Of a stretch of 64,000 nucleotides of DNA, positions 23,628-35,734 are shown piece by piece. Made by a program: the position numbers and the translations under genes. Below the pieces are notes generated by a model. It was given only the letters and a program-made list of their open reading frames with translations. It made no database searches and was not told the DNA's origin. This DNA comes from Tupaia tana. Taxonomy: Eukaryota > Chordata > Mammalia > Scandentia > Tupaiidae. Within the stretch, counting starts at the first letter, position 1. The number at the start of each line of letters is the position of its first letter. Where the stretch lies: the NCBI GenBank assembly GCA_026018925.1, contig JAKSZU010000003.1, positions 186,478,005-186,542,004 of the forward strand, in the 5' to 3' direction.

Positions 23628-23784
23628 TCAAGATACTTTTGATAGCAGTAATCTCCTTTTAGGAGAAAAAGACTGTAAAATTAATTCTAATTTCCAGAAA
23701 TGTCAAAATGTCAAAAAGGTATGTATGCTTTGAATCGAGAACATGCTAAAATATTTTGTTAAAGTATGCTTTAGAGTTATGACA

Positions 23785-23977
23785 ATTTTTAAGTTTTATC
23801 TATCTTTCTTCCATAAACAAGAGTGACAGAGACAGAGAGAGAGACATCCTGATTCACCCCCAGCCTCAGCCAGTCTCACATGATGGCCACGTGTGCACCC
23901 CATGTATTCAGGGAACTCTCCAGATGCAAATCCAGAACTTTCCTATATGGATCAGTATCATAGCTTGGTGGCCCTAA
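23785..23977 (-). mobile_element. SINE-D
   Basis: tctttcttccataaacaaga tail; contains ccagcctcagccagtctcac. Confidence 0.55.
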
Positions 23978-24204
23978 CCCGTGACTATAAAGTCATAGCA
24001 TTTGAGTGCAGGACATAGTTGGAAGGAAGTCAAGAGCAAGGAAATTGGGCTTGACAGCAGTCAGGGGTTGTGGAGGGGTGGGGCGTAAAGATGAATCAGG
24101 AAACTTGCCTATGACTGACTCTGATTCCAAATAATCCTAAATTACTAGAAACCTACAAAAAGTTATTCTAAAATGTTAGTTTGTTGTTAAAACCTAACCA
24201 TCTA

Positions 24205-24385
24205 TGGGCCAGTAGGTAGTGTGGTGGTTAAGAGCACTGGAATCCCACATGGCCAACTTGGTTTGAGTTCCAGGCCTAGCAGCTTGCTTTCTCACTCCCC
24301 GTGCCCTCACTCTGTCTCTCTCTGGTCAAACTAAAATAAGTGAATAAAAATAAATAAAGTTAAATAAAATAATTCTTAAAAAAAA
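24205..24385 (+). mobile_element. SINE-B
   Basis: Duplication aacctaaccatct / atctaactatct. Confidence 0.85.
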
Positions 24386-24399
24386 TATCTAACTATCTA

Positions 24400-24644
24400 G
24401 GCTGGCCCCATACCATGGCAGTTGATGCTATAGATGGAGCCAGATCCCACGTGGACAACTGTAGTTAGAGTCTCAGCCTCCGAGACTTGAAAAGCATACC
24501 AAGTGTTTGTGTGAAAGTTCCCAGGATCCTGATGGAAAGAAGGAATGGAGGAAAGGGGATCATGCTGTGATCTGGTCCTAGTTTCTCTCTTTCTTCCTTT
24601 CTCCATCTCTCCCTCCCTCTGGCATGTGCATGTACCCTCTGGCA

Positions 24645-24686
<42 letters not shown>
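24400..24686 (+). mobile_element. SINE-C with about 38-bp A tail
   Basis: ggctggccccataccatggc; A-run at 24649-24686. Confidence 0.85.
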
Positions 24687-24693
<7 letters not shown>

Positions 24694-24880
24694 AAAACCC
24701 TAACCACCAGACAAAGCACAATACCTTTCAGTTAGCCTGCTTGAGAAACTAACTGGGTGTTCTACCTCCTTGAACATTTTAAATTACATCCAGTCTGGTT
24801 TTAGTATAATGTTAAAATATTTTTAATTCCTCCAAAAAATATTTTTAATTCTATCTGTTAAGAAATACAAAATGTTTTGG

Positions 24881-25147
24881 GGGACCAGCAGTTAGCGTAA
24901 TGGCTATGTCGCTGGACTCCCACGTAGTCGACCGCGGTTCGAGTCCCGGACCGGCGGCTTAAACTCACGCCGGGCGCGTGTGCGTGCGTGCCCAAGATCC
25001 CGAGAGGAGAATGGAGGAGAAGGGATTGCGGCGTGGCCATCCCCCCTGGGGGGTGATTTCCTGCTTTCTATCTCTCTGTCTCTCTCTGTCTGTCTGGCGA
25101 GCGCACGCGCCCTAAAGCGAAAAACCTCTCCAAAAAAAAAAAAAAGA
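24881..25147 (+). mobile_element. SINE-A, young near-consensus copy
   Basis: Perfect 20-bp duplication (24860-24879 and 25148-25167) and intact CpGs in gtcgaccgcggttcgagtcc. Best reference copy for the family in this window. Confidence 0.97.
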
Positions 25148-25167
25148 AAGAAATACAAAATGTTTTG

Positions 25168-25625
25168 AGACTAAATACCAGAGATTATAGTCATTAGGTG
25201 TTACTATGTTTACCAAATAATTGGCTCCTTTCCTATAATGGATGAACCTGTTTCAGAATGGAAAAATAAATTAAAGAGAAAACAAATTCCCTATGTAAAG
25301 GTCATATAAGCTCTTTATAAGCAGGAATGTAGTATTACACTAAGTTTACTGAGCACCTGATATTTCGTTCAGGTGGCTTGCTTCATTCTGTAAATGGCAA
25401 TAACTAGTGTTTGTAAGTCCAAACCATCATAATGGTCACTGTCATATAAGAGGCGCATCCTTATTCTCTGACTGGAAAATTATTCGTACTGTGTGACTAA
25501 ATACGTGAAATAAATATCTACTAACGGTTTGGGAACAGAAATAGTGTTTGAAGATAGAAAATAGAAAAGAGGCATTCTGATCTTTCAAAGTTCTTATTCT
25601 GTCTTCCTGTCTTCCTTCTTCTTTC
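25168..25625. other. Unassigned non-coding DNA
   Basis: No supported feature. Confidence 0.4.
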
Positions 25626-25627
25626 TT

Positions 25628-25670
<43 letters not shown>

Positions 25671-25887
25671 ACAGGATACGTGCACTCGCCAGAAAGACAG
25701 AGAGACAGAAAGCGAGAAATCACCTCCTGGGGGGATGGCCATGCCACAATCCCATTCTCCTCCATTCTCCTCTCAGGATTCTGGGCACGCAGCCGGCGTG
25801 AGTTTAAGCCACCGGGTCCGGGACTCAAACCGCAGTCAACTACATGGGAGTCCAGTGACATAGCCATTACACTAACTGCTGGTTCCC
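25626..25887 (-). mobile_element. SINE-A with long T-run (poly-A)
   Basis: About 38 T at 25630-25667; ends ctgctggttccc. Confidence 0.93.
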
Positions 25888-26059
25888 TGTCTTCAGGACT
25901 TCTAAAGTCTAAGTGAAGACAAAGTGCTACAAAACATCTTTAATGTGTCTCTGTATTTGTAATTTTTAACTCCTTCTTCAAGGTAGGGAAGACTGCCCTT
26001 GGGCTGAGAAGCAATTTGGTTTTTATTATTTCTTCCCTGGCTAAGGAGGTTATCACATA

Positions 26060-26200
26060 GTAACTAAAGGCATTGCCTCCTTCATTCATTGAGTTCCCAC
26101 TATGTGCCAGGCACTGTGCTGTGCATCATAGAGCCAAAGATGACTAAAGTAAAGCCCCTACTCTTCAGAAGTTTTAATGTGGTGGGGAAGCTGGATCAGG
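26060..26200 (+). mobile_element. Ancient L2/MIR-type repeat
   Basis: gagttcccactatgtgccag and gcactgtgctgtgcatc. Confidence 0.5.
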
Positions 26201-26233
26201 TGTTCAGGTCACATGAGTAAACAAACCATTGGC

Positions 26234-26532
26234 TTTGGGGCCAGCAGATGACATAGCAGTTACATTGGTGGACTCCCACATGGATGACCACAGTTCAAGT
26301 CCCAGACCTGGTAGCTTGAAACTCATGGCCTGAATGTGTATGTGCATGCCTAAGATCCCAGGAAGAGAATGGAGGAGAAGAGACTGCAGCATGGCCATCC
26401 CCCCAGCAGGTGATTTCTCACTTTCCCTCTCACTGTCTCTGTCTCTGTTTCTCTCTCTCTCTTTCCTCGGTGAGGGCATGTGCCCTAGGGCAAAAACCTC
26501 TAAAAAAATTAAAAACAAAACAAAACAAAAAT
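26234..26532 (+). mobile_element. SINE-A
   Basis: Duplication caaaccattggc / caaaccactggc. Confidence 0.92.
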
Positions 26533-26679
26533 CAAACCACTGGCCTACTGGGTCTTACAGTAGGGAGATCCAAACAGGATTATTTAAGTCACCCTGTGGT
26601 GTGTGTCTTTGGGGTAGAGGTGGGGAGCATGGCAGTGATGTATAGAAGTTTTTCCTGAGAAGAAAAGACTTAAAGTTGT

Positions 26680-26704
26680 TTTTTATTTTAAATAATTATT
26701 TTAC

Positions 26705-26738
<34 letters not shown>

Positions 26739-26864
26739 TTAAAAAAATTGACCAGAGAGAGAGAGAAAGGGATAATGAGAAAGTAAGTCGCCAGGTCCAG
26801 GACTCCAAACATGGCAGACCATGTGGGAATCCAGCACCTTAACCACCATGCCACCTGCCAGCCC
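26680..26864 (-). mobile_element. SINE-B
   Basis: (att)n tail; ends cacctgccagcccc. Confidence 0.88.
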
Positions 26865-26874
26865 CAAGTCTTTT

Positions 26875-27044
26875 TTTTTCTTAATTATTTATTTATTTAA
26901 GTCCATTTGTTATTATTATTTTTTAATTTGACCATAGAGCGAGAGAAAGAGAAAGCGAGAAAGCAGGTAGCCAGGTCTGGGACTCGAACCGTAGACGGCC
27001 ATGTGGGCATCAGAACCTTTAACCACCAGGCCACCTGCCCACCC
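26875..27044 (-). mobile_element. SINE-B
   Basis: Second adjacent copy; ends cacctgcccaccc, then aagacttaaagt, which repeats the left flank of the pair. Confidence 0.88.
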
Positions 27045-27759
27045 AAGACTTAAAGTCTTAACCAATGAATGGGAATTAGGGAGATGAAGTATAACAAAGG
27101 AATGTGAAGAAACTTGTTGGCAGAAGAAAGAATAAAATTGGCAGAAATTGGCAAGTCATCAGTTGGAGGCTGAGGCAAAAAGAAAAAGAGAATCTTATAG
27201 ACAGGCAGATAGAAGTTGGAATGAGGAGGGCCCGATTTTAATCAGATCTTTCTTCTGTTTGCTCTGAAGAATCCTCTTTCCCCTTGTTATTTGGTCCCTT
27301 TGTCCTAACCCTGCCATGGCTTCTAAAGATCAGGCCAGTAATTGACCTTATCCTTCTAGGCTTGGCACTTTGAAAAGTTACCATCTCTCTAGCTTCCTCC
27401 CTGCTCTCCATCCCTAATACTCAATCCTGTTAAACCCTTTCAGTTAGTGCACTTTGCTCCTTTTTTGGCTAGTGGTTCAGACCGCTAACACCAAAACTTA
27501 ATTTTATACACTAATGAATATATTGGCTGGAAAGAATACAAACACTTGAAGAAGAGTTCTGTTTCTTATTATTTTGTTTGTTTTTAATTTCTTTCTAACA
27601 TTATTTCCCAAAAAAATAGCCAAGAGCCAAGGACTAAGGGCCAAAAGATAATTATAATAATAACTACTACACTGGACATTTGTTGGTTATCTCCTCAGTG
27701 TATAGTCCTGCCTTCTCTAATTCACAGTACCTTGATTTTCCTTTGGGAAATGCATTCCT
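27045..27759. other. Unassigned non-coding DNA
   Basis: No supported feature. Confidence 0.45.
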
Positions 27760-28495
27760 TTCAGTGTGGCCCATGTACTTTCAGAGAAACTGACCCACTG
27801 CCTGGTCAGTTAAAACCAACCTTCACATTCCACCTTCCTTGCACAGTTTTTGGTTCCAGGGTAGGCATGTACTTCAAGTCAGCGACAGGATACTTGTTGG
27901 ATTCCTGGGACCAAGTCATTCTTTCTAGATGTGAACAAGGAAACATGTACTTCTTTAGAGCTCTTGACAGCCATTTTGTGATCATCAGAGTTGCCACCTT
28001 TACAATAAAGCTAACACTGCTGAGGACGGACTGGAGAGATAGAAACTGAGTCCTTAGTAATATGGTTGAGTCTTTAGTGACAATTCTTAGTGACTGAAGA
28101 TTTAGAGAATCCGAGTTGTTAGTGACATAAATGAACCCCAAATTCTGCTGTACCTCTGGAATTTTCAATTCCATAAACCAATAAATTCCCTTATTATTAT
28201 TGTTGATTTGTTTGTTTCAATAAAATGTCTAGAGGGTGCTGTGCTTACCAGAGAGAGGCGGGGGGTGAGGGGAGGAGAAAGCACTCCCCCAATAAGGCAT
28301 GGTTACGCCGCAATTCCTTCTCTTCCATTTCTCTACCCTGTCAAGATTTTAGGTTAGCAAGTACATATTGGCATGTTTTTCAAGCCACCAGGCTGGAATC
28401 AGAATAGTGGTTGGCCATGTGAGATCCGGCTCCTTTAACCCTAGTTTACAGGCCAAACCTCATTTAAGCCAGTTCAAGTTGTGCTTTTTTTGTTA
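27760..28495 (+). mobile_element. Old L1M-like 3' end, split by a SINE
   Basis: acagtttttggttccagggt, ccataaaccaataaattccc; continues after the SINE as tttaagccagttcaagttgt. Confidence 0.55.
28200..28456 (-). mobile_element. SINE-C
   Basis: aataaaatgtctagagggtg to gtttacaggccaaacc. Confidence 0.8.
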
Positions 28496-28513
28496 CTTAT
28501 GACATAAAGTATT

Positions 28514-28575
28514 CTTTAGAGTATTTTAGAATCATTTATCTAATTCCATTTGTTACTATTATTATTAATTTGACC

Positions 28576-28606
<31 letters not shown>

Positions 28607-28685
28607 GCCTCCAGGTCCGGGACTCGAACCGCAGTTGGCCATGTAGGAATCCAGCACCTTTAACCACTAAGGCACCTGCCGGCCC
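28514..28685 (-). mobile_element. SINE-B
   Basis: 17-bp duplication tatgacataaagtattc / tacgacataaaatattc. Confidence 0.93.
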
Positions 28686-28784
28686 CTACGACATAAAATA
28701 TTCTATACATTAGCTACTACTTGCTGAGAGCCTACTGTGTGCCAGGCATTGAAATGGGTGTTCTACAAAACTGTCAAACCATTT

Positions 28785-29044
28785 TTTCCCTTTATTTATT
28801 TGTTGAGATTTTTGCTATTGGGCACATGCACTTGCTGGAGAGACAAAGAGACAGAAAGCAAGAAATCACCTCCTAGGGGGATGGTCACACTGCAATCCCT
28901 TCTTCTCCATTCTCCTCCTGGGATCTAGAGCATGCATGCACACACGCCCAGTGTGAATTTCGAGCACTGACCGCATCTGGGACTTAAACCACGGTCGACT
29001 ATGTGGAAGTTCAGCAATGTAACCCTTATGCCATCTGCTGGTCC
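28785..29044 (-). mobile_element. SINE-A
   Basis: gagatttttgctattgggca to catctgctggtcct. Confidence 0.88.
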
Positions 29045-29100
29045 TGCATTTATTTTATCTTAATGGTGGTAAAATATACATAATGTAAAATATCCTTTTT

Positions 29101-29363
29101 CATTTTTATTTATTTATTTTGGGAGTGGTTTGCCATAGGGCACATGTACTCACCAGAGAGAGAGACAGAGAGAAAGTGAGAAATCACTCTCCAGGGGATG
29201 CCCACACTGTAATCTCTCTTCCTCCATTTTCCTCGAGGTCGGGATTTTGGGCACACACGCATATGCACTCATGTGATTTTTCAAGCTGCCAGGTACAGGA
29301 CTCAAATGGTGGTTGGCCATTTGGGAGTCCAGGGCCTTAACCACCATGCCACCTGCTGGCCCC
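29101..29363 (-). mobile_element. SINE-A/C
   Basis: gtttgccatagggcacatgt to cacctgctggcccc. Confidence 0.88.
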
Positions 29364-29387
29364 CCAAATTTCTCATTTTAATCATTC

Positions 29388-29638
29388 TTTTTTTAGTTTT
29401 GCTATAGGGTGCATATGCTTTCCAGAAAGAGAGACACAGAGATAGAATCAAAGAGTAAAAAATCGCATCACTCCACGGGGTGCATGGCCACATCACAATC
29501 CCTTTTTCAGTCTTCTCTAGGGATTTTGGGCACACATGGACACCTGGCTGGTTTTTCAAACCACTGGGTCTGGGACTTGAACAGTGCAGTGGGCTATGTG
29601 GGATCCAGCACCTTAACCTCAACACCACCAGCTGACCC
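29388..29638 (-). mobile_element. SINE-C
   Basis: ttttgctatagggtgcatat to ccaccagctgaccc. Confidence 0.85.
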
Positions 29639-29740
29639 ACCATTTTACTCATTCTTAGGGTACAATTCTGTGGCATTAGGTATATACACAGCGCTGTGGA
29701 CCATCACCATTATTTCCAATCACAACCATATCTTGATGTG

Positions 29741-31109
29741 GTATTAATATCCTTTTACTAAAATATAAACTAGTCCTCAAGTACATTACCAAGTCAGGCC
29801 ACCAGTTTGTGGTATAGAGATTTAAACCCAAGGCTCCCTAATTATAAGCCCATATTTTTCTACTTCATTATAGGGTCGAATGAAATCATCAGGCAAGGAA
29901 ACAGGAAATCTTGGTCAAATTACCAGCTCTGGGTCCACAACATAGAGATCTGGCTCTTAGGAGGAGGAGATACAGGAAATAAAAAACAAGGTAAGGAGCA
30001 AAAAGTCATCAGAGTCCAAGTCATCAAAGGCAGGACACTAGAGGTTGGAGTCAGGGAGAAGAGCGGTGACAATTTAGGTCCTGAGGTATGCTAAATAGGA
30101 GGAAAGCTCATCAGTGGAGGCTCCACGAATATCTGGTTGTACTTGTTCACCTTACTCTGGTTTGTGAGTGAACAGGCCTTGCCCTGCCCACTTACTTCCC
30201 TAAAGGGGGTAAGATTAATAACAAACTATATTTAAAATAAAATACCCCCAATTTTATGTTAAGCATTCATTAAAAGAAGTCACATAAGAAAGTTGATCTG
30301 TATCAAAAGGGAGACACATCCTGTGGTGGGGCCTGGCCCTTTAAGTGAGGTCTGTAATAATTGAAGAGCTCTATCTTCTTGTTAGGACAAGATGGATCCC
30401 AAGTAGTGTCAACCCCCCACCCCACTGAAATCACAAGCTACTGAGCTAAAAGCTATCCACCTTTGATGAGTATCTCTTAATTGTTTACTTTTTAACTAAG
30501 GGTTTTTAACTGAGACTATTAGAACTCTAGAAGGTGTTTAATCTGTTGATCTGTTTGTTTTCAAAAGTCTGATTCCTTTTATTTTGTGATCCTAGGTAAG
30601 TAGTAGCTTGAAGGATTTTACTTAGGAAAAAAAAAATAGTTCCCTAATTTTGAGTTTCCCTAAATGCAAATTTCTAGCATCAGAGACTGTCCTGAAATGG
30701 AGGATGGGCAGTTAAGAAAATGGATTAGGTAAGACTTCTCAATGTTTTCAGATCTCCAAACCTGGAACTCCACACCAAGGACCCTTTTCCAGCTACGTGT
30801 TGAACAAAACTACTAACATCTTCTCAAAAATTGTTTTATGTATAAATTTATGTGCAGCCCGAATGATTCACTTACTTCTCACTGAATAGAAGTATGCAAC
30901 AGAGGCAAGAGTCCCACAGAGGTGATGTCATCTGACATGGTGACATATATACGAAGCTTTCACCTTTCTTCCTCTAGAGCATCATTTGGAGAGTAAGTGA
31001 CCTTCCTAAACGTGGGCTGTCTGTTTGTATGTTTTTTGGTTTTGTTTTGAGAAAAAAAAAAAAAGAAAAGAAAACTTAGAAAAGTTTTCCTCCTTATCTT
31101 TTTCAGATT
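29741..31109. other. Unassigned non-coding DNA, 1.4 kb
   Basis: No SINE and no convincing coding sequence; an open frame at 29807-30094 has no recognisable product. Confidence 0.45.
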
Positions 31110-31585
31110 TTTTTTCTTTATTCACGAAAGAGTGTGTAGCATGTGTGCGCACACAAGAGAGAGAAAGAGAGAGAAATGATAAGCGCCCTCCACAGGATCT
31201 GGTCACATCTTAACTGCTTGTTCTGGTCCTCCAGCCCTTCAGATTTGGTCACTCACAAACGTGCCCAGCATGTTCAGCTTGACTGGACCAGGGAGTCTTT
31301 CTTTTTAAAATTTTTTTGTTTTCAGAATTATGTTAATTTAATTTATTCTTACTATTTTTTAAATTTTTACTACAGGGTATGCATGCTTACCAGAGAGAGA
31401 TAAAGAGCAAAGTGGGGGCGGGGAGTGAGAAAGAAAGCCACCAGGTCCAGGACTCAAACCACAGTCAGCCATGTGGGAGTCCAAAACCTTAACCACCATG
31501 CCACCTGCTGGCACCAGACTGGGATTCTAACCATAGTAGCTATATGTGTTCCTCCCTCCCTTGATCAGTACATTACTGCTACACT
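31110..31585 (-). mobile_element. SINE-F split by SINE-B
   Basis: Tail ttctttattcacgaaagagt; ccacaggatctggtcac; head side resumes as gggattctaaccatagtagc after 31515. Confidence 0.6.
31302..31515 (-). mobile_element. SINE-B nested in SINE-F
   Basis: Ends cacctgctggcacc. Confidence 0.85.
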
Positions 31586-31607
31586 ATGAAGCCAGTTCTC
31601 GTTCTAG

Positions 31608-31758
31608 TTTTTTCCTTTTAAGAATTATTTTATTTTTTAAATTTATTTTTAATTTGACTGAGAGAGAGAGAGAGAAAGTGAGAAAGCAAGCCACCAGATC
31701 TGGGACTTGTGCCATGTGGGAGTCCAGTGCCTTAACCACCATGCCACCTGCCAGGCCC
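31608..31758 (-). mobile_element. SINE-B
   Basis: aagaattattttatttttta to cacctgccaggccc. Confidence 0.88.
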
Positions 31759-32507
31759 ACCTCTTTTCATTTTTTACCCTCATCTTCCTTTCTGCCCTTA
31801 CCACTCATTGCAGCTGCCTATCTTTTCAGAGCCATGGAAGATGAGGACAGTGCCATGCCTGTAGCAGGGAGCACAGCTAAGCCACGGCAGACAGACTATC
31901 GGGTGAAAGAAAGTCTGAGAAAGGACTGGCTCAAGTTACATGGGTGCTGTGGGAAAAGAAGTAACCTGGCATCCCTTCAAACCAATATTCCTTAAATAGC
32001 TGAGGACAGAGAGAAATTCATTTTCTATTAATATAAAATATATAGCTCTTTATGGTCAAAATAAAGAATTCATTACATGCATTGAATATAACAATATTTC
32101 CACTTATTTGGAATTGTCTTTCATTTCGCATTTTTTCCATCACTTATAACTTGAATAGCAATAGTTATTCACCAAGCATAGAGGTAAATTATAGTTATGA
32201 TATCTTGTTCAAAATATATTTGTAAGTTCTTTTTTAACCCACTAGTTTTTATGTCATAAAAACACCCTAACTTTTCTAAATTTCTTGTTCTTTCTTCATT
32301 TTTCTTTGGGGAACTTTTGAACTAGACAACCTTTTATAAGTCATTCTGTGGCTTTAAAATGTATAAAACAGCCATCTCTTCCCAAAAACAGTGTTAGAAA
32401 TTGGGAATAGAATTCCAAATCCAAATCCTACCTGACCTCTTCTCCAACTAGCTTCCCTGAAGAAGTAGGCACATCTATATGTAACCCCATTAGGAATTTC
32501 AGTGTCA
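31759..32507. other. Unassigned non-coding DNA
   Basis: The end of an open frame (to 31995) has no family resemblance I know, and its upstream part is SINE sequence. Confidence 0.4.
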
Positions 32508-32690
32508 GGGCTGGCAGGTGGTATGTGGTTAGGGTGCTGAACTCCCACATGGACAACCAGGTGACCTGGTTTGAGTCCCAGACCTGATGGCTTCCTTTCT
32601 TACTTCCCCTGCCCCGTCTCTCTCTGGAAAAATTAAAATAGTAATAATAATAATAATAAATTAAATTAAATTAAATAATTATTTTAAAAA
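32508..32690 (+). mobile_element. SINE-B
   Basis: gggctggcaggtggtatgtg; (taa)n tail. Confidence 0.85.
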
Positions 32691-32732
32691 TAATGTAAAA
32701 ACTTTTTAAAAAAGAAAAAAACTTCCGTGTTG

Positions 32733-33180
32733 GGGCCAGCAGGTGGAGAAGTGGTTAATCTGCTAGACTCCCAGATGGCAGACCCTGGTTTAAGTCTTGG
32801 ACCTGGTGGCTTGAAAATTATTAAGGAGCTAGCAGGTGGTGTGGTGGTTAGGGCCGCTGGACTCCTACATGGCTGACTGTGGTTCAAGTCCCTGACCTGG
32901 TGGTTTGACCTGGTGGTTTCTCTCTTTCTTTCCCTCTCTCTCACTGTCCTTCTCTGGTCAAATTAAAATAAATAAATAATAAATAAACTTACTAAAATAA
33001 TTCTTTAAAATAAGAGAAATGAAAAACAGAAAATACTGCAGGTGTTTGTGCATGTCTTCCCAAAGTCCCAGGAGGAAAATGGAGGAGAAGGGATTGGGTG
33101 TGGCCATTCCCCCCGGGGGATGATTTCTCACTTTCCCTTTCACTGACTTGTCTCTCTTGCTCCCCTCTCCAGCAAGAACT
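32733..33180 (+). mobile_element. SINE-C/A split by SINE-B
   Basis: Head at 32733-32828; body resumes near 33035 (ctgcaggtgtttgtgcat) with the palindrome ccccccggggga. Confidence 0.8.
32829..33015 (+). mobile_element. SINE-B nested, same orientation
   Basis: gagctagcaggtggtgtggt; internal repeat gacctggtggtt twice. Confidence 0.85.
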
Positions 33181-33354
33181 TCAGTTCCATTTTATCAGTA
33201 AGCACTCAAATGTCCAAATTTAAAATGAGGCTTGGGTTATGACTGGGTAGAGGCCAGGAAGTCTTAGTGAAGCCTCTTATATTTCCAACTAAGTCTTGGG
33301 ACCCCTCAAACATGCCAGGAGAGAGAAGTGTAAAATGAAAATAAGAACAAGACC

Positions 33355-33565
33355 CAGACTAGCTCTGCGGCCTCGAGCTTAGGGCAGCCCAATCCCACAA
33401 GGCCTACTGCATGTATGTCAAAAATCCCTAATGGAAGAATAGATGAAGAAAGGACTGCAGTGTGACCATTCCCAATGTGGGGTGCTTTCTCGTCTCCCTG
33501 TCTCTCTGTCTCTCTGGCAAGCAAGTACAAGTACATGTGTTCTCTAGAGATTAAAACAAAATAAA
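33355..33565 (+). mobile_element. SINE-C, internally deleted
   Basis: ctagctctgcggcctcgagc head; ends gtgttctctagagattaaaa. Confidence 0.7.
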
Positions 33566-34863
33566 ACAAACACCTGAATAGAGAAATATCAGTAGCTGAG
33601 CATACGTCCACCTACCTGACCAGGTCCCAGGGGATTGGCCTGCCAGACCCTTGGAGTTGGGAACAGAAAGAGGAGAGGAGGATAAGGCCTTCTCATCAGA
33701 GAAGTAGCCCCTCACTCCCACCCCTACTGACTTCTAGATTTGTTTACTACATGGGGAAATATGTGCAATAGCCAGCTGCTCCTCGGGGTAGGAAATGAAA
33801 AAGCAGGCATTAGGGCCTATAGGAGATTAAAGCGAGTGCCTTTCAATGTCCAGTATATCTGACCAGACTAGCCCCTTCTTCCATGTAGAGGCTCTAGTAA
33901 GAGGATAGCTAGAGAGGCAGAAACTCAGGTGCAAGTTTCTCTTTCATGAGATCTGGCAGAAATGCAGGGAGAGAAGCTGAACAACCCCTATCACACAACC
34001 CCAGCCCCACTATTTTCTTTAACAATTGTGTTTAACAATCAAATCTTTGTTCACCTAGGACTGTCCAGCTAGAAGAAATTAGCAGCTCCCTGTTATATAC
34101 CACTGCCCCTCACTGTAGCGTCTTAGGACGCAGAGCTAAGGTGTTTCTCCCAAGACTTTCTGTAATGGGTCAGAATAGGTCATTAATCAATTTAACTTCA
34201 AGGCCATGCTGCACCCTAGGCCAAATATTCATTCCCTAGTCTATTTTCTGTCTGAAATTATACCTAGTTATATTGTCTAAAACTGGTCAACAGAGAAGAT
34301 TACTTTTAAGAGTCCAAATAAAACAACAAAGACAAATTGAGAATTGAACAATGGGAAGCCCTTCCTATTATAATATTCCCAGGGAAATTCAAGTTCAAAA
34401 TTAATTCCTTTTCCTATCGTAAACTGAATTCTGAAGAGCTAAAAGTCCAAGATACTCTTCTCCCTAGTTTTCTGATTTTTTTCAGTCTCTGTCAGAAGAT
34501 TCTCGCTCAAATGTGTTATGATTTGGGGGTCATTCATTAGAATATTTTCCATTATAGTTTTTCCATTATAAAGAGTATAGTACCATAAGTGCCTTCGAAA
34601 GTAATCCACCCAAACTGTTGTGTCTCATAAAAAGTAGACATGGCTCCTGCAGAGATAGCACTTTGCAAACAGGGATGTTTCCGGAACCCAGTGTATAGAC
34701 TCTGTTACTGTTGCCTCTCAGAGACTGCAGCAGACTCTTTGGGAAAAAGGGAATAATGTAAAGGGAATAAAAGATGACGAGTGAATATCCTGGTTTCTGC
34801 TTTGCCAAGATATGCATTAGAACATGTCTGTTTTCCAACTATTACACGTGAATTTAAATTAAG
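33566..34863. other. Unassigned non-coding DNA, 1.3 kb
   Basis: No repeat or gene recognised with confidence. Confidence 0.45.
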
Positions 34864-35043
34864 TTGGGGGGCAGCATGTGGCATGGTGGTTAAGGTGCTG
34901 GACTCCCACATGGCCAACCATGGGTTGAGTCCCAGAACCAGTGGTTTGCTTCTCACTTTCCTTCTCCCTCTTTGTCTCTTTGCTGACTGCACATGCCCTA
35001 TAGCAAACTTAAAATAATAATAATAAATTAAATAATTTTTAAA
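34864..35043 (+). mobile_element. SINE-B-like
   Basis: Head gggggcagcatgtggcatgg; tail includes catgccctatagcaaa as in SINE-A. An intermediate form. Confidence 0.8.
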
Positions 35044-35049
35044 AATTCA

Positions 35050-35310
35050 GTTGGGGGCTGACTCTGCGGCACCACATAATGTGTTGCTCAAAAGAAACTG
35101 GATTCCACATGGTCACCATGGTTGGAATTCTCACCCAATCAGCCTGAAACACGCTGGGCTTGTGCATCAGTGCCCAAGATCTGGAGGGCTGAGGGTTAGA
35201 GGAAAGGAATGGTGGCATGACCAGATCCTGTGAAGAGTGCTCATGTTTCTCTCTTATATAAGCTCTCATATGCATATGCACATACTCTATCATGAATAAA
35301 GAAAAAAATA
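35050..35310 (+). mobile_element. SINE-F
   Basis: gggggctgactctgcggcac; gaccagatcctgtgaagagt; tail catgaataaagaaaa. Confidence 0.65.
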
Positions 35311-35467
35311 TTCTGTAAAATTAAATTTGGATAAATCTCTCATCAAGAAGTTAACTGTGACACTATGCATTTAATAAAGATACGGTTTGGTCTGTTGCTG
35401 CGGCTTCGCGAGTGGGAGTACCAGGAGCTGGACTCGGAATGAGAAGCCACGGGCGGTTTCAAGAAAA

Positions 35468-35732
35468 TGGCAGAGACTCCCACGTAGTCGACCGCAGTTC
35501 GTGTCCTGGTGGACCCGGTGGCTTAAAACTCACGCCAGGCGTGTGTGTGTGCGTGCCCAAGATCCCGAGAGGAGAATGGAGGAGAAGGGATTGCGGCGAG
35601 ACCATCCCCCCTGGGGGGTGATTTCTCGCTTTCTGTCTCTATGTCTCTCTCTGTCTGTCTGGCGAGCGCACGCGCCCTATAGCGAAAAACCTCTCCCAAA
35701 AAAAAGAAAGAAAAAAAAAAAGGCAGACAAAT
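35468..35732 (+). mobile_element. SINE-A (5'-truncated) in TMSB10 pseudogene
   Basis: It begins inside the head (gactcccacgtagtcgacc). ggcag just before it and ggcagacaaa just after form a short duplication of the pseudogene target. The body is CpG-rich, so the insertion is young. Confidence 0.85.
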
Positions 35733-35734
35733 AC

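Larger units (their letters stand above)
29045..29740 (-). mobile_element. L1 3' UTR fragment split by two SINEs
   Basis: atggtggtaaaatatacata at 29064 and ttctgtggcattaggtatat at 29667 are the same L1 segment as at 14006-14790. Confidence 0.75.

Noticed and set aside
24881-24960. tRNA gene call for SINE heads with A- and B-box-like motifs
   Set aside because: The heads do not fold as complete tRNAs with proper acceptor stems, and they are followed by SINE bodies and A tails.
27732-28174. Overlapping 105- and 122-codon frames on both strands
   Set aside because: The interval fits an old L1M-like 3' end; the frames look accidental.
31546-31995. 149-codon open frame with an acidic MEDEDS segment
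   Set aside because: The first half is SINE-B and the remainder matches no family I know; no splice or promoter context, so not called a gene.
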